Assembly (NCBI GenBank): GCA_964415295.1
Contig: CAYPYN010000001.1
Location: forward strand, 434,001-498,000
From: SB21 sp964415295
GTDB taxonomy: Bacteria > CLD3 > SB21
Direction of reading: 5' to 3'
Length of the DNA stretch: 64,000 bases
Shown here: one piece after another, positions 42,745-53,974 of the stretch
Numbering within the stretch: the stretch's first letter is position 1
How the letters are laid out: the number at the start of each line of letters is the position of its first letter
The notes under the pieces: model-generated
What the model saw: the letters and a program-made list of their open reading frames with translations, nothing else
What the model was told of the DNA's origin: nothing
Databases searched by the model: none
Translations under genes and position numbers: made by a program

Positions 42745-45700
42745 ATGAAAAGAGTGGTACTCTTTTTATTAGTTCTGACATTAGTGTCGGCCAATACTTT
42801 TGCAGGCACCAAAACGTGGAATAACGCCAGCGGCGGCAATTGGAACGTGGATTCAAATTGGACACCGAGCGGTGTTCCTATCGGTACAGATACCGTTTAC
42901 ATTACAGCACCGGGTGACTACGTCGTAACTTATAATGCGAACAACACTTTCGTTGCCGCCATATATCTGGGCGCTCCATCCGGAACACAAACCCTGCGTA
43001 ATCCCGGCAATGTCAACGGGGTGACCGGATCGCTTACGATCGGCGCTAACGGTGTGTTCCAAATGACCTCAGGAACCTATTCCTCTTCGTCTGTGATCAA
43101 TTACGGAACCGTGCGATTGATCGGCGGTTCTTTCACTTTCGCTCCGAAGATCGTCAACTACGACAGCGTCTATATCTCCGGCACCACCGTCAATATAAGC
43201 GGAGGTTTGACCAACTATGACAGCGTTTTCGTCGCCTCCGGAACATTCAACCTGAGCGGAACGGATACGGCTTATGCGGGAAAATATTTAGTCTCATCCG
43301 GAGCAACATTAAACTTTAATGCCGGTACCCACACGTTGGATGCCAACAGCACGATCAGCGGAGCGGGTAATGTGACGTTCAACACCGCCGTGACCATGAG
43401 CGGCACCTACAACATCACGGGCACGACTACGGCTTCAGCCGGAACGCTGCTATTCAACGGCTCTGCAGGAACCTTGCTCAATATCGGTTCCACACTCACG
43501 ATGAACGGCGGCAGTGTGCAGGTCTTGAGCGGAGATTCATTGATCCTGACAAACGCCACGTTAGGCAGTACAGCCTCGACATTATTGGTGAAAGCTCCAA
43601 TCCGGTTCACCACATCCTTTACGATGAATCAGGGAGTATTACGCACAACCGACTCCACGATCAAACTGATCGTCGGAGCCGGACAGACGCTTTCGGTCAA
43701 TCCTAATTCCACTCTTCGCTGGCAGAGGATCACGGTGCAAAACAACGGCACGATCGACTATGGCGGCTCGGCTGTTCTGACGCTGGACTCGGGCACGGTC
43801 ATCAACAACTACGGACTCTTTGATTGTAAGAACACCTCGTTTCCGTCGCTGGATCATAACAGCGGCGCTGTATTGTCACGCTTGAATAACTACGGCATCT
43901 TCCGCCGTTCGGTCAACACAACCAATTACACGGTCGATGTGGATTTTTATTCCTACAGCGGATCGACCGTGGATCTGGATACGGGAACGACGTCTTTCAC
44001 CCGGGCGCTGGTCTTTACCGACGCCGACGCAACGATCTCATTAGGCGCGACGCTCCAATTCAATGGAACGTCCTCCTCCTTTGACGCTAACTCCTCCATC
44101 ACCGGCGCAGGAAATGTGACCAGTAACGCCGCCACCACCAATACTGTCACCGGCACCTACAACATCACGGGCACGACTACGGCTTCAGCCGGAACGCTGC
44201 TATTCAACGGCTCTGCAGGAACCTTGCTCAATATCGGTTCCACACTCACGATGAACGGCGGCAGTGTGCAGGTCTTGAGCGGAGATTCATTGATCCTGAC
44301 AAACGCCACGTTAGGCAGTACAGCCTCGACATTATTGGTGAAAGCTCCAATCCGGTTCACCACATCCTTTACGATGAATCAGGGAGTATTACGCACAACC
44401 GACTCCACGACCAAACTCATCGTCGGAGCCGGACAGACGCTTACGGTTAACCCCAGTTCCACCCTGCGCTGGCAGAGGATCACGGTGCAAAACAACGGTA
44501 CGATCGACTATGGCGGCTCGGCTGTTCTGACGCTGGACTCGGGCACGGTGATCAACAACTACGGACTCTTTGATTGTAAGAACACATCTCTTCCGTCGCT
44601 GGATCACAACCAAGGCGCTGTTGTGTCACGCTTGAATAACTACGGCACGTTCCGCCGTTCGGTCAATGCGACCAATTACACAGTAGATGTGGATTTTTAT
44701 TCTTACAGCGGTTCAATTGTGGATCTGGATACGGGAACAACCTACTTCACCCGGGCGCTGGTCTCAACCGATGCCGATGTAACGATCTCATTAGGCGCTA
44801 CGCTCCAGTTCAACGGAACATCCTCTTCCTTTGATGCTAATTCTTCGATCACAGGTTTGGGGCGTGTTATCTGGACTGCCGGGACAGCCACGGTCAATGC
44901 GTTGTATACGGTGGATAGCACTTCGTTTGCGGGAGCAAATGTAACTATTAACAATATATCCGACTACATCTCCGACGGTATCAGCGTGACTGCAGGTACC
45001 GTAAACCTCAACACCGTCGCGCCGCTTTATCTGAATTTCTTCAATCTAACCGCTGGTTCCACAGTCAACTGGAATTTAGGAGGAGCCCTTAATCTTGACA
45101 CCATGGTCCAGACCACCGGAACTATGACTTTCACCGGAGCTTCATCGGACACAGTATCTGCTAAGTTACTCAGCTTTTCCGGCGGCACTCTGACGGGAAG
45201 TTCACACATTAAAATCACCCGCATGTTCAACTGGGCGGGCGGAACTCACAGTGCAACGGACTCAACCGTTACAACTACTATCGTTGACAGCGCCCGGTTT
45301 ACAACGGGTACCAAAACATTGGTCAAACGTACGCTGATCAATAAGAAATATATTCAATGGACCGGCGGTCATTGGGATAATAATACCGGTGCGATCTTTC
45401 GTAATGAAGCCGGCGCGGTATTTGACGCGCAAGCCAATAATTTCTGGTTCAATTATTTCGGCGCCGCTCCTGCGCCATTGTTCCTCAATTACGGAACCCT
45501 GCGTCAGTCTTCAGGAACTTTGCAAAGCAACCTTGGCGTTCCTTCCATTCATACTAACGCAACTATTGACATACTGTCGGGCGTCTTCAATTTTGCGGCC
45601 AATGCAACATACATCAATACCGATATCAGTGTCACCAATGGCCGCACGTTGGTTTTCAGCAGCGGTACGCAGACGTTGGACAGCCTTTCCACGCTGACGG

Positions 45701-48700
45701 GTACGGGCATCATACGCTTCACGGCAGGCACTTACACGTTCAACGGCCTTTACAATATCTCCGACAGCACGGAAATCGGCGCTCCGGTCACATTTAACGG
45801 TACCGTTCCTTCGCTTGGATCCAGGGTCGGTATCAGCGCCAATACCACGTTTAATAATAAAGACTCATTGATAGTCAGAAAACTCACGATCAGCGGAGGC
45901 ACTTCATCTTTCAATATGGGTGATTCAATTTTAGTAGACACCCTACGCCAAACAAACGGCATCATCACCGGCAATGCGCCTATTCGCGTCAGTAAACTTT
46001 ATGACTGGAGCGGTGGTTATCTTTACGGCTCCAATCCGTCTATCGTGCTTATCAATAACGGCACGATGAATGTAACCACCAATACGAAACAGGTTCAGAA
46101 TAGAACGATCATTAATGAAAATCTTGTGGCTTGGAGCGGCGCGCATTGGGATTGGGACTTCGGCGCCGTATTCATTAACCGGCCAGGCGCTTTGGTCAAT
46201 ATAACCGGGGACTGGTGGTGGAATAATTATCCGAATTCAGGCACCGATCCTTTCATTTATAATTACGGCACAATTCGGAAATCAGCCGGAAGCGGCGTCA
46301 GCGTTATTAATATCAGCCGATACGATTCGAACGCGGCGATAGAGGCGCAGTCAGGAGCACTGGCCTTCGGGAGTACGGCATCACACACGATGAACTATGT
46401 GAACACCGACATGACGCTTTCCAATCATGCCATCCTGCAGTTCAACGGTGGCACGCAGCAACTGGATGCCAATTCCGACATCACCGGCACCGGAGCTGTG
46501 CGCGTGTATAATGGAAAGTATTTCATCGGCGGAATATACAACGTTTCGGACAGTTCGCTATTTGGCGGCAATGACACGACATTCTTCACGGGGGGGACGA
46601 ATTCCCTGCAAAATCTGGGAACTAAACTCCGTGTAGAAAGTGGAATCGTCAATTTTATCAATGGCGACTCGATCATTGTGCCTACATACTGGCAGTTGGG
46701 AGGAACGTTGACCGGTAATTCGCCGATACGCGTCACATCCGAATGCCGTTGGGAAGGCGGTACGATCATGGCATCCGACTCTCTGGTCACCATGGAGATC
46801 CCTGCCTATACCACACTTAACATGAACGGCGGATTGTTGTATCTCGCAAAACGAACGTTTAATATTTACGCCAACATGAACTGGAACAGCGGCTGGTACC
46901 GCGTTTACAGCGGCGCGATCATCAATAATTACGGAACCTGGGATCACCGGGTCAATAACAATATTGAATGGGTTGGAGGCAGTCTTCCTTATTTCAATAA
47001 CTATGGAACCTATATCAAATCAACCAATGCGACCAATAACTTCATTGATATCGGATTCAATACAACGAATAGCATCGTACAAATCAAGAAGGGTACGCTC
47101 AATATCAATAACATGAGCAACGCTGTGCAGACACGATTCATCATTGATTCGGCCGCCACTTTGCAGTGGGATGGTTACTTACGCACGCACACGCTTGATT
47201 CTCTGTCGAGTATAACCGGCGCGGGCAACATGGCTTTCTATAGCGGTACCACCAACATGAAAGATACGATCAATATTAGCGGAGAAACCTTTGTCTGGGG
47301 AGGAACCGCCAATTTCATGGGACCCCAGGGAACACTCAAAAGTCTTGGAAAAAAATTAACCCTTGGGAATGCTGCCGCCTATTTTTACGGAGATTCGCTA
47401 ATAATCGATTCGCTGGTCACGAGCGGCACGCTCGGCGGGACGGCTCCCATTTATATTAATTCAAAGTTTGTACTTAATGGGGGAACGGTTGTATCGACGG
47501 ATTCATCGGCTACGGTCACGATCCCGGTCGGGGCAACATTCTATTGGAGCGGCACCGGAACCTTTCAGCGGCGAACCTTTAACAATTACGGAACCGCGAT
47601 CTGGACAAACCCGTGGGGATTGGATAATAATGCGGTTTATAATAATATGGCCGGCGCTTTGACGGACTGGACGGTAGACGGCAATTCAAATTGGTTCAGC
47701 GGTACTTCGAATAACTTTAATAATTACGGAACGTTTCGTAAATCCGGAGGAACCGGAACTTCGAGTTTTGAATATTATGTCAATAATTATGGTTTGATTC
47801 AGGCTCAGTCCGGTACGATCAATTTTTTCACCAGCGGAAAGCATGCCGGCGGATCGTTCGTTTTGTCGACCGGTTCGACCATAGATTTCTCCGGAGGAAA
47901 TCACTCTTTCGATCATTCAACCAGCGTCACCGGTACGGGAACTGTTCTTATCAGTCCTTCAACATTTAATATGGACGGTGTCTATAATATCACAGGCAAT
48001 ACGACCATATCGGGCGGGACAGTGAACTTCGACAGCACGTTCAGCACTACCAATCGCCTTACGATTAGCGGTGGAGGTGTCAATTTCAGAATGATGTCCG
48101 GCCATCTTCTGAACGTCGGAAACCGATTGAATCTTTCCGGCGGATCGGCCAATTTTCTTACTACCGATTCTTTGAAAGTTGATACGCTTCTTGTGAATGG
48201 AACTTTAAACGGAAACAACCATTGGTATATTCGTAATTACCTTCAGTTGACCGCAGGCACTATTACTTCACCTAACCGCACCTTGAGCGTGACGCTGCCT
48301 GTTGGTTCCACGTTTAACTGGAGCGGTAATGGAGCTGTAAACCAACGGACGATATTTAATTACGGTACAGCCAATTGGAGTTCGCCATGGGGATTTTCAG
48401 ACAGCACGATTTATAATAACATGCCGGGCGCCGTTACTAACCTAACCACAGATTACAATTCCAACTGGTTCTTTGCGACCGGTGAACCTTACCTGATTAA
48501 TTACGGAACACTGAATAAATCCGGCGGTACGGGTACTTCAAGTTTTGAATATCAGATCAGTAATTACGGCACGATTAAGGTTGACTCCGGTCTTACGATA
48601 TTATGCTACGACAGCCTTATGAATTTCAGCACCGGCATCATCACCGGTAAAGGAACACTGGACGTCAGCACACGGTTTACTAATGCCGGAACGATCAGCC

Positions 48701-51700
48701 CCGGCGCTTCTCCCGGGCGGCTGCGTGTCACGGGTACTCTGCGAAATACAAACTCGGCCGTTTACAATGCCGAGATCGACACCGCGGCATTCCCAAATCG
48801 CTACGACCAACTCCGCATTTCCGGCACCGCGGCTCTGGGCGGTACGCTGAATCTCAGCCTGCTCAACGGTTATCTTCCCGCTCTGAACGATTCGGTGAAA
48901 GTCATGACCTACGGATCCAAGACCGGAACTTTCAACACGATCAACGGACTTCGCACCGGCGGACCATACGATTTTGTTCCGCTATACAAAGACACGGCTT
49001 TGTACCTGGTTGCCAGTGATTCGCTCAATATTCTTCCGATCGCCAATAATGATGTTATCACGGTTTCCGAAGATGTAACGACAAATCTTCCCGTCCTTTC
49101 CAACGATGTCGATTCCAACGGCGACGGTTTATCCATTGTGGAAATACTGCCCGGTTACCCGCAACACGGAGCGGCCAATATCGGTTCGCCGGATACGACG
49201 ATCGTCTATACTTCAGCGCTTAATTATTTCGGTACGGACACACTGCGTTATGTGATCTACGACGGGCGCGGCGGATGGGATACGGCGAGCGTTAGAATCA
49301 ACGTCGCAGCTGTCAATGATCGGCCGGTTGCCAAAGACACCACGGCCTCGACGAATCAGTTTGGCGTTGCAAGAGTGAATGTTGTCGCCACCGCAACCGA
49401 TGTAGAGAATTCCCCACTTGTAGTCTCTACGGTAACGAAACCCAAATACGGTGACGCGCAGGTGGACGCAACGGACACTGCTGTTGTCTATATTCCTCCG
49501 GTCAATTTCACCGGTATTGACAGTTTCAAATACTACGTTTCCGACGGAAGTCTGACGGATTCGGCAACGGTCGTAGTAAATGTCACGTCCGGCGATTCTT
49601 TCCTCGTGACGTGGAGCAACTTCAACCAGAGCGACGAAGGATGGGGGAATATCAATGATGTTTCCGATTCCGCGTGGCTGGCTACGGGAGGAAATCCCGG
49701 AGGCCGTTTTTATGCTATGGATGCGGTGTCCGGACAGTGGTGGTACTTCGTCGCGCCGTCCAAATTTCTCGGTGATCTTAGTTCGAGCTATGACAAGACA
49801 TTCCGGTATGACATCAAGCAGAATCCGAACGGTTTGGATAATTCTCAGCCCGACGTGATCCTGATTGGTAACGGGATGCAGTTGAACTATGACTTCCCTC
49901 AAAATCCGCGAACTACTTTCACAAGTTTCGGTTTGACTCTGAATGAAACGTCAGGCTGGAGAAAACAGTCCGGCGGACAGCCCCCGAGCAAAGCAGAAAT
50001 GCAGAATGTGTTGGCCAACGTGACGGCGCTAAGGATCCGCGGTGAATTCGCCGGCGGTTCGGACAGCGCAAGTATTGATAACGTCATTCTCGGCAAAATA
50101 CCCGGCAATAATTCGCCTATCGCCAACGCCGATGACGCGAGCACGAATGAAGAAGTTTCCGTTCAGATCACTCCGCTGACCAACGATACCGATCCTGAGA
50201 GTCAGTCGATCTCCATCAGCGCCGTTGGTAATGCGCCTAACGGTAATGCGGTGATCGATTTAGGCAATCTGAGCATTACGTACAAACCGGATTCCAATTT
50301 CGCCGGTGTGGATTCGTTTGCCTACTACATCACCGACGGATACGGGGGGCAGGATTCGGCTTATATCCGTGTGACAGTGAACAATATCAACGACGCGCCT
50401 TACGTCGCGAAGGCAATTTCGGACACCGCATTCACCGAAGATTTCGGGAAGAAATTCATTGCGGAACTGGACAGTGTTTTCCGCGATGTGGATAACGGTC
50501 CGACGTTCGGAGCAACGAACCTATCCGCCGGCGTCACACCGTTCATTTCGGGAGATACTCTGTATGTTTTGAGCAGCGCGTACTTCAACGGTTCCGTGAC
50601 CATTGCGCTCAGCGCCAATGACGGCCAATATACGGCCGTCGATACGTTTATGGTTACTGTCTCTGGCGTAAACAATGCACCCATGCTGACCGCGGCCCTT
50701 CGCGATACGTCGTTCAATGAAGATTTCGGAACGGTTTTCCTAGCGGCGATGGACAGCCATTTTGCCGATGTGGAAGGCGACTCGCTCGTGTACTCGATCG
50801 AACACCTTTCGGGCGGAATTGTTGCGCAGATCCTCCGCGATACGTTGTGGCTGAACAGCGTGTCAAACTTCAATACCGGACCGGTATTCATCCGCGTTGA
50901 AGCGTCCGACGGGTCACAGAGCGTATCGGATACGTTCAGCGTTTTCGTGACGCCGGTGAACGATCCGGTTTATCTTGCCGTCGCGATCAGCGACATGACG
51001 CTTACGGAAGACTTTTCGAAAACATTCGCCGCAAGACTGGATGACCATTTCGGCGATCTGGACGGTGTTAAACCGGTATTCACCGCGGCGGTTCTTGATT
51101 CCGGCGTTTCGACGCTGATTTCCGGTGATACGCTTTATGTAAACAGCGTAACAGGCTTCCTCGGACAAGCAACCGTTCGCGTCGTGGCATCCGATACGCT
51201 GACCACGATGGCCGATACCTTCAGAGTAACGGTCAATCCGTTCAACTTCTCACCAGTCTTGTCAGCGGCTTTCAGGGACACGATTTTTGATGAAGACTTC
51301 GGCCGTGTGTTCGTGACGCAAACGAGTGGTTATTTCAGCGACCCGGATGATGCGACGCTGACCTATTCCGCAAACATACTCGGCGGCGGTGCATCGGTTC
51401 AGATGCAGAACGACAGCCTGTATGTTACCAGTTCACTCAACTTCAACGGCCCGATGGATATTCGGGTTACGGCCTCGGACGGCTTCAACTCCGTTTCGGA
51501 TACATTCCGCATAACGGTCCAACCGGTCAACGACGCTCCGGTCATGACCGCGTCATTGGCTGACAAGACTCTTCTGGAGGACTTCGGATCGTATTTTGTA
51601 ACCAGACTTTCTCAGGTCTATAACGATCCTGATTACGATTCCCTCGCCTTTAGCGCCGCTAATCTGGACGCGGGTGTTGATGCAATTATTTCCGGAGATT

Positions 51701-53922
51701 CGCTATACCTTCACAGCACATCCGGCTTTTTGGGTCAGGTTCGTTTAAGAACGGCGGCCGATGACGGACAATATGCGATTGCCGATACGTTCATAGTCAC
51801 GGTAAATCCGTCCAACTTCCCGCCGACCCTGGCCGATGTCCTCCGTGACACCAGTTTCTCGGAGGATTTCGGAAAGGTGTTTGTCCGTTCCCTCTCCGGC
51901 GCGTTCGCTGATGCGGACGATACATCGCTCACATATGGAACCGCATCATTATCGGCCGGCATAACATCTCTGGTATCCAACGACAGTCTTTATCTGAACA
52001 GCGGTCTTGATTTCAACGGAACGGTCAACGTCCGTGTGTATGCATCAGACGGTGTTTCAACGGTTTCAGATACTTTCTCCGTCACCGTTACGCCGGTCAA
52101 TGACGCACCCGTCCGAGCTCGCGTCATGGCCGATCAGACGCTGCTGCAGGATTTTGGAAAGATCTTCGGCGATCGACTCTCGGCGGTGTTCTCCGATATC
52201 GACAACGGTTCCCTTACCTACACCGTCACCACTCTTAATGCTGGCGTAAACGGCGTCATCTCCAATGATACTCTGTACCTGTTGAGCACCACCGGATTCA
52301 CGGGCGCGTCGACCCTGCGTGTCACCGCCGGCGACGGAGAGTTCACCGCAGCCGACACTTTTGTTGTGAACGTGAATTCATCCAATACGCCGCCGCAAAT
52401 ACTGGCCGCCCTGCGCGACACAACATTTGCTGAAGATTTCGGAAAGGTACTGGTTTATAAACTGGGATCGACCTTCACCGATGCGGATCCGCTGACATTC
52501 GCAGCGGCGGCTCTGAATGCCGGTTTGACCGTATCGGTTTCCAATGACAGCCTGTATCTGACCAGTCAAACAAACTTCAACGGAACGGTATCGGTACGCG
52601 TCACGGCCACCGATGGAGCTTTCACGGTGCCGGATACATTTATCGTCACTGTCTCGCCGGTCAACGACGCGCCTTCGTCCTTCACGCTTATCGCTCCGGC
52701 ATCGGGCAGCGTGATCAATGTCCTGCGGCCCGTTTTCCGATGGAACGCCTCGCGCGACATCGATGGAGATGCGCTGCAGTACACGCTCGAGATCTCGGCG
52801 CAATCCAATTTCTCAACATTGGCGCAGTCGTATGCCCTGGCGGATACGGTTCAAACCCTGACCTCCGATCTGGACAGCGCGGGAACCTATTATTGGCGCG
52901 TTACGGCCGCTGATGGCCACGGAGGAAGCGTTCAGACCCCGGCCTTGAGCTTCCGGACGGATGCCGCCCGTCCGAATCTTCGTATCAGCGTCCTGCAGGG
53001 AACGGTCGCAAAAAGGTATCTCGACGCGTATGTTTACTCAAATGAGGATCTTTCCGGCGCGGTGAATTCCGTCTTTACTCTCAAGAACAGATCCGGTGCG
53101 GTCATTGACAGCCGTTCGACCGCGATGAACCGGATCGGCACTTCCAATCTTTACAGTTCTTCTTACCATGTGACGACCGAAGGAAACCTCGAGATACAGG
53201 TGACCGCCCAGGACCTTGCCGGTAATCAGCGTGTGGCTACGAGAAGTTATACCGTAAGCGCGCTATTGAAAGGCGAGACGTTCGCGGCATTGGCACCTGA
53301 GTACGAGCTGAGTTTATCCAAACCATCGGTATCCGAATCTGGATTTATTGTGGTCGGCTCAGCCAAAGAAACCGAAACCTTCGCTATGCCATCGCTGAAC
53401 GCAGGCGTGGAAATTATGGGAACCACGGAACTTCGTGACGCGATGAAACTTACGATTCACTATGATGACGCTTCGCTGATCATGCGACCGGACTTTGACG
53501 AACGTAAGATCGGCATCTACCGAACAACGGAATCCGGATTTGAATACATCGGCGGACAAGGACACGATCATGCGGTCACGGTTTCGATCCAATCGTTCGG
53601 TAAGTATGTGGTGCTTTACGATGAAAGCCGCACGGTCATCCCGGACCGCATCGAACTCGCGCAGAATTTTCCTAATCCATTCAATCCTACCACGACGATC
53701 CGGTTCGGCCTGGTTTCCGGCGGGAAGGTCAAACTCGTGATATACAACGTGCTGGGCCAGCGGGTACGGGAACTGGTCAACGACGAACGCGCGGCGGGCT
53801 TCCATAAGGTGATCTGGGACGGAAGGAATGCGGCCGGACAGACGATTGCCAGCGGTCTATACATCTATAGGCTTGAAACCCCGGACGGAGTATTGTCGCG
53901 CAAGATGACGTTCTTAAAGTAG
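42745..53922 (+). CDS. Giant type-IX-secreted repeat adhesin
   Basis: A 3725-residue secreted protein. After a signal peptide (residues 1-20) come about 2050 residues of short beta-strand repeats with recurring NNYGT and WSGG motifs, probably a parallel beta-helix. Tandem-95-like cadherin-type units follow (near 2095, 2195 and 2455), with a laminin-B-like domain between (about 2285-2450, YDKTFRYDIKQ to SIDNVILGK). Eight copies of a roughly 95-residue EDFG domain cover 2551-3308, then fibronectin-III-like and beta domains (3309-3640). The last 89 residues are the T9SS sorting module (AQNFPNPFNPTTTIRFGL, IYNVLGQRVREL, ASGLYIYRL). A cell-surface adhesion or matrix role is inferred. Confidence 0.9.
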   Translation: MKRVVLFLLVLTLVSANTFAGTKTWNNASGGNWNVDSNWTPSGVPIGTDTVYITAPGDYVVTYNANNTFVAAIYLGAPSGTQTLRNPGNVNGVTGSLTIGANGVFQMTSGTYSSSSVINYGTVRLIGGSFTFAPKIVNYDSVYISGTTVNISGGLTNYDSVFVASGTFNLSGTDTAYAGKYLVSSGATLNFNAGTHTLDANSTISGAGNVTFNTAVTMSGTYNITGTTTASAGTLLFNGSAGTLLNIGSTLTMNGGSVQVLSGDSLILTNATLGSTASTLLVKAPIRFTTSFTMNQGVLRTTDSTIKLIVGAGQTLSVNPNSTLRWQRITVQNNGTIDYGGSAVLTLDSGTVINNYGLFDCKNTSFPSLDHNSGAVLSRLNNYGIFRRSVNTTNYTVDVDFYSYSGSTVDLDTGTTSFTRALVFTDADATISLGATLQFNGTSSSFDANSSITGAGNVTSNAATTNTVTGTYNITGTTTASAGTLLFNGSAGTLLNIGSTLTMNGGSVQVLSGDSLILTNATLGSTASTLLVKAPIRFTTSFTMNQGVLRTTDSTTKLIVGAGQTLTVNPSSTLRWQRITVQNNGTIDYGGSAVLTLDSGTVINNYGLFDCKNTSLPSLDHNQGAVVSRLNNYGTFRRSVNATNYTVDVDFYSYSGSIVDLDTGTTYFTRALVSTDADVTISLGATLQFNGTSSSFDANSSITGLGRVIWTAGTATVNALYTVDSTSFAGANVTINNISDYISDGISVTAGTVNLNTVAPLYLNFFNLTAGSTVNWNLGGALNLDTMVQTTGTMTFTGASSDTVSAKLLSFSGGTLTGSSHIKITRMFNWAGGTHSATDSTVTTTIVDSARFTTGTKTLVKRTLINKKYIQWTGGHWDNNTGAIFRNEAGAVFDAQANNFWFNYFGAAPAPLFLNYGTLRQSSGTLQSNLGVPSIHTNATIDILSGVFNFAANATYINTDISVTNGRTLVFSSGTQTLDSLSTLTGTGIIRFTAGTYTFNGLYNISDSTEIGAPVTFNGTVPSLGSRVGISANTTFNNKDSLIVRKLTISGGTSSFNMGDSILVDTLRQTNGIITGNAPIRVSKLYDWSGGYLYGSNPSIVLINNGTMNVTTNTKQVQNRTIINENLVAWSGAHWDWDFGAVFINRPGALVNITGDWWWNNYPNSGTDPFIYNYGTIRKSAGSGVSVINISRYDSNAAIEAQSGALAFGSTASHTMNYVNTDMTLSNHAILQFNGGTQQLDANSDITGTGAVRVYNGKYFIGGIYNVSDSSLFGGNDTTFFTGGTNSLQNLGTKLRVESGIVNFINGDSIIVPTYWQLGGTLTGNSPIRVTSECRWEGGTIMASDSLVTMEIPAYTTLNMNGGLLYLAKRTFNIYANMNWNSGWYRVYSGAIINNYGTWDHRVNNNIEWVGGSLPYFNNYGTYIKSTNATNNFIDIGFNTTNSIVQIKKGTLNINNMSNAVQTRFIIDSAATLQWDGYLRTHTLDSLSSITGAGNMAFYSGTTNMKDTINISGETFVWGGTANFMGPQGTLKSLGKKLTLGNAAAYFYGDSLIIDSLVTSGTLGGTAPIYINSKFVLNGGTVVSTDSSATVTIPVGATFYWSGTGTFQRRTFNNYGTAIWTNPWGLDNNAVYNNMAGALTDWTVDGNSNWFSGTSNNFNNYGTFRKSGGTGTSSFEYYVNNYGLIQAQSGTINFFTSGKHAGGSFVLSTGSTIDFSGGNHSFDHSTSVTGTGTVLISPSTFNMDGVYNITGNTTISGGTVNFDSTFSTTNRLTISGGGVNFRMMSGHLLNVGNRLNLSGGSANFLTTDSLKVDTLLVNGTLNGNNHWYIRNYLQLTAGTITSPNRTLSVTLPVGSTFNWSGNGAVNQRTIFNYGTANWSSPWGFSDSTIYNNMPGAVTNLTTDYNSNWFFATGEPYLINYGTLNKSGGTGTSSFEYQISNYGTIKVDSGLTILCYDSLMNFSTGIITGKGTLDVSTRFTNAGTISPGASPGRLRVTGTLRNTNSAVYNAEIDTAAFPNRYDQLRISGTAALGGTLNLSLLNGYLPALNDSVKVMTYGSKTGTFNTINGLRTGGPYDFVPLYKDTALYLVASDSLNILPIANNDVITVSEDVTTNLPVLSNDVDSNGDGLSIVEILPGYPQHGAANIGSPDTTIVYTSALNYFGTDTLRYVIYDGRGGWDTASVRINVAAVNDRPVAKDTTASTNQFGVARVNVVATATDVENSPLVVSTVTKPKYGDAQVDATDTAVVYIPPVNFTGIDSFKYYVSDGSLTDSATVVVNVTSGDSFLVTWSNFNQSDEGWGNINDVSDSAWLATGGNPGGRFYAMDAVSGQWWYFVAPSKFLGDLSSSYDKTFRYDIKQNPNGLDNSQPDVILIGNGMQLNYDFPQNPRTTFTSFGLTLNETSGWRKQSGGQPPSKAEMQNVLANVTALRIRGEFAGGSDSASIDNVILGKIPGNNSPIANADDASTNEEVSVQITPLTNDTDPESQSISISAVGNAPNGNAVIDLGNLSITYKPDSNFAGVDSFAYYITDGYGGQDSAYIRVTVNNINDAPYVAKAISDTAFTEDFGKKFIAELDSVFRDVDNGPTFGATNLSAGVTPFISGDTLYVLSSAYFNGSVTIALSANDGQYTAVDTFMVTVSGVNNAPMLTAALRDTSFNEDFGTVFLAAMDSHFADVEGDSLVYSIEHLSGGIVAQILRDTLWLNSVSNFNTGPVFIRVEASDGSQSVSDTFSVFVTPVNDPVYLAVAISDMTLTEDFSKTFAARLDDHFGDLDGVKPVFTAAVLDSGVSTLISGDTLYVNSVTGFLGQATVRVVASDTLTTMADTFRVTVNPFNFSPVLSAAFRDTIFDEDFGRVFVTQTSGYFSDPDDATLTYSANILGGGASVQMQNDSLYVTSSLNFNGPMDIRVTASDGFNSVSDTFRITVQPVNDAPVMTASLADKTLLEDFGSYFVTRLSQVYNDPDYDSLAFSAANLDAGVDAIISGDSLYLHSTSGFLGQVRLRTAADDGQYAIADTFIVTVNPSNFPPTLADVLRDTSFSEDFGKVFVRSLSGAFADADDTSLTYGTASLSAGITSLVSNDSLYLNSGLDFNGTVNVRVYASDGVSTVSDTFSVTVTPVNDAPVRARVMADQTLLQDFGKIFGDRLSAVFSDIDNGSLTYTVTTLNAGVNGVISNDTLYLLSTTGFTGASTLRVTAGDGEFTAADTFVVNVNSSNTPPQILAALRDTTFAEDFGKVLVYKLGSTFTDADPLTFAAAALNAGLTVSVSNDSLYLTSQTNFNGTVSVRVTATDGAFTVPDTFIVTVSPVNDAPSSFTLIAPASGSVINVLRPVFRWNASRDIDGDALQYTLEISAQSNFSTLAQSYALADTVQTLTSDLDSAGTYYWRVTAADGHGGSVQTPALSFRTDAARPNLRISVLQGTVAKRYLDAYVYSNEDLSGAVNSVFTLKNRSGAVIDSRSTAMNRIGTSNLYSSSYHVTTEGNLEIQVTAQDLAGNQRVATRSYTVSALLKGETFAALAPEYELSLSKPSVSESGFIVVGSAKETETFAMPSLNAGVEIMGTTELRDAMKLTIHYDDASLIMRPDFDERKIGIYRTTESGFEYIGGQGHDHAVTVSIQSFGKYVVLYDESRTVIPDRIELAQNFPNPFNPTTTIRFGLVSGGKVKLVIYNVLGQRVRELVNDERAAGFHKVIWDGRNAAGQTIASGLYIYRLETPDGVLSRKMTFLK
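43401..44856 (+). repeat. Tandem 750-bp duplication inside the giant gene
   Basis: Two adjacent copies have a 750-base offset. 43401-43660 equals 44151-44410 with no difference I could find. The following 450 bases (to about 44106 and 44856) are highly similar with scattered, mostly third-position changes. The unit keeps the reading frame and adds 250 residues of beta-helix. Confidence 0.85.
50395..52668 (+). repeat. Eight EDFG domain repeats in four two-domain super-repeats
   Basis: Domain starts are at about 50395, 50677, 50962, 51250, 51535, 51820, 52105 and 52390, spacing 282-288 bases. Odd domains begin (A/D)PV...A.SD or .AD with TEDF/LEDF. Even domains begin ..L..ALRDT.F.EDFG. The linker alternates VNDAP and NPSNFPP types for the later six, giving a 570-base period. 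Confidence 0.85.
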
Positions 53923-53974
53923 GAGATCCGTGAACAGGATTTATCAATAAACTTTAAATAGATAAGGTGTCGTT

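Noticed and set aside
42745..49000. CRISPR-like repeat array
   Set aside because: The repeats are protein-coding units of variable length in one continuous frame, without constant repeats and unique spacers.
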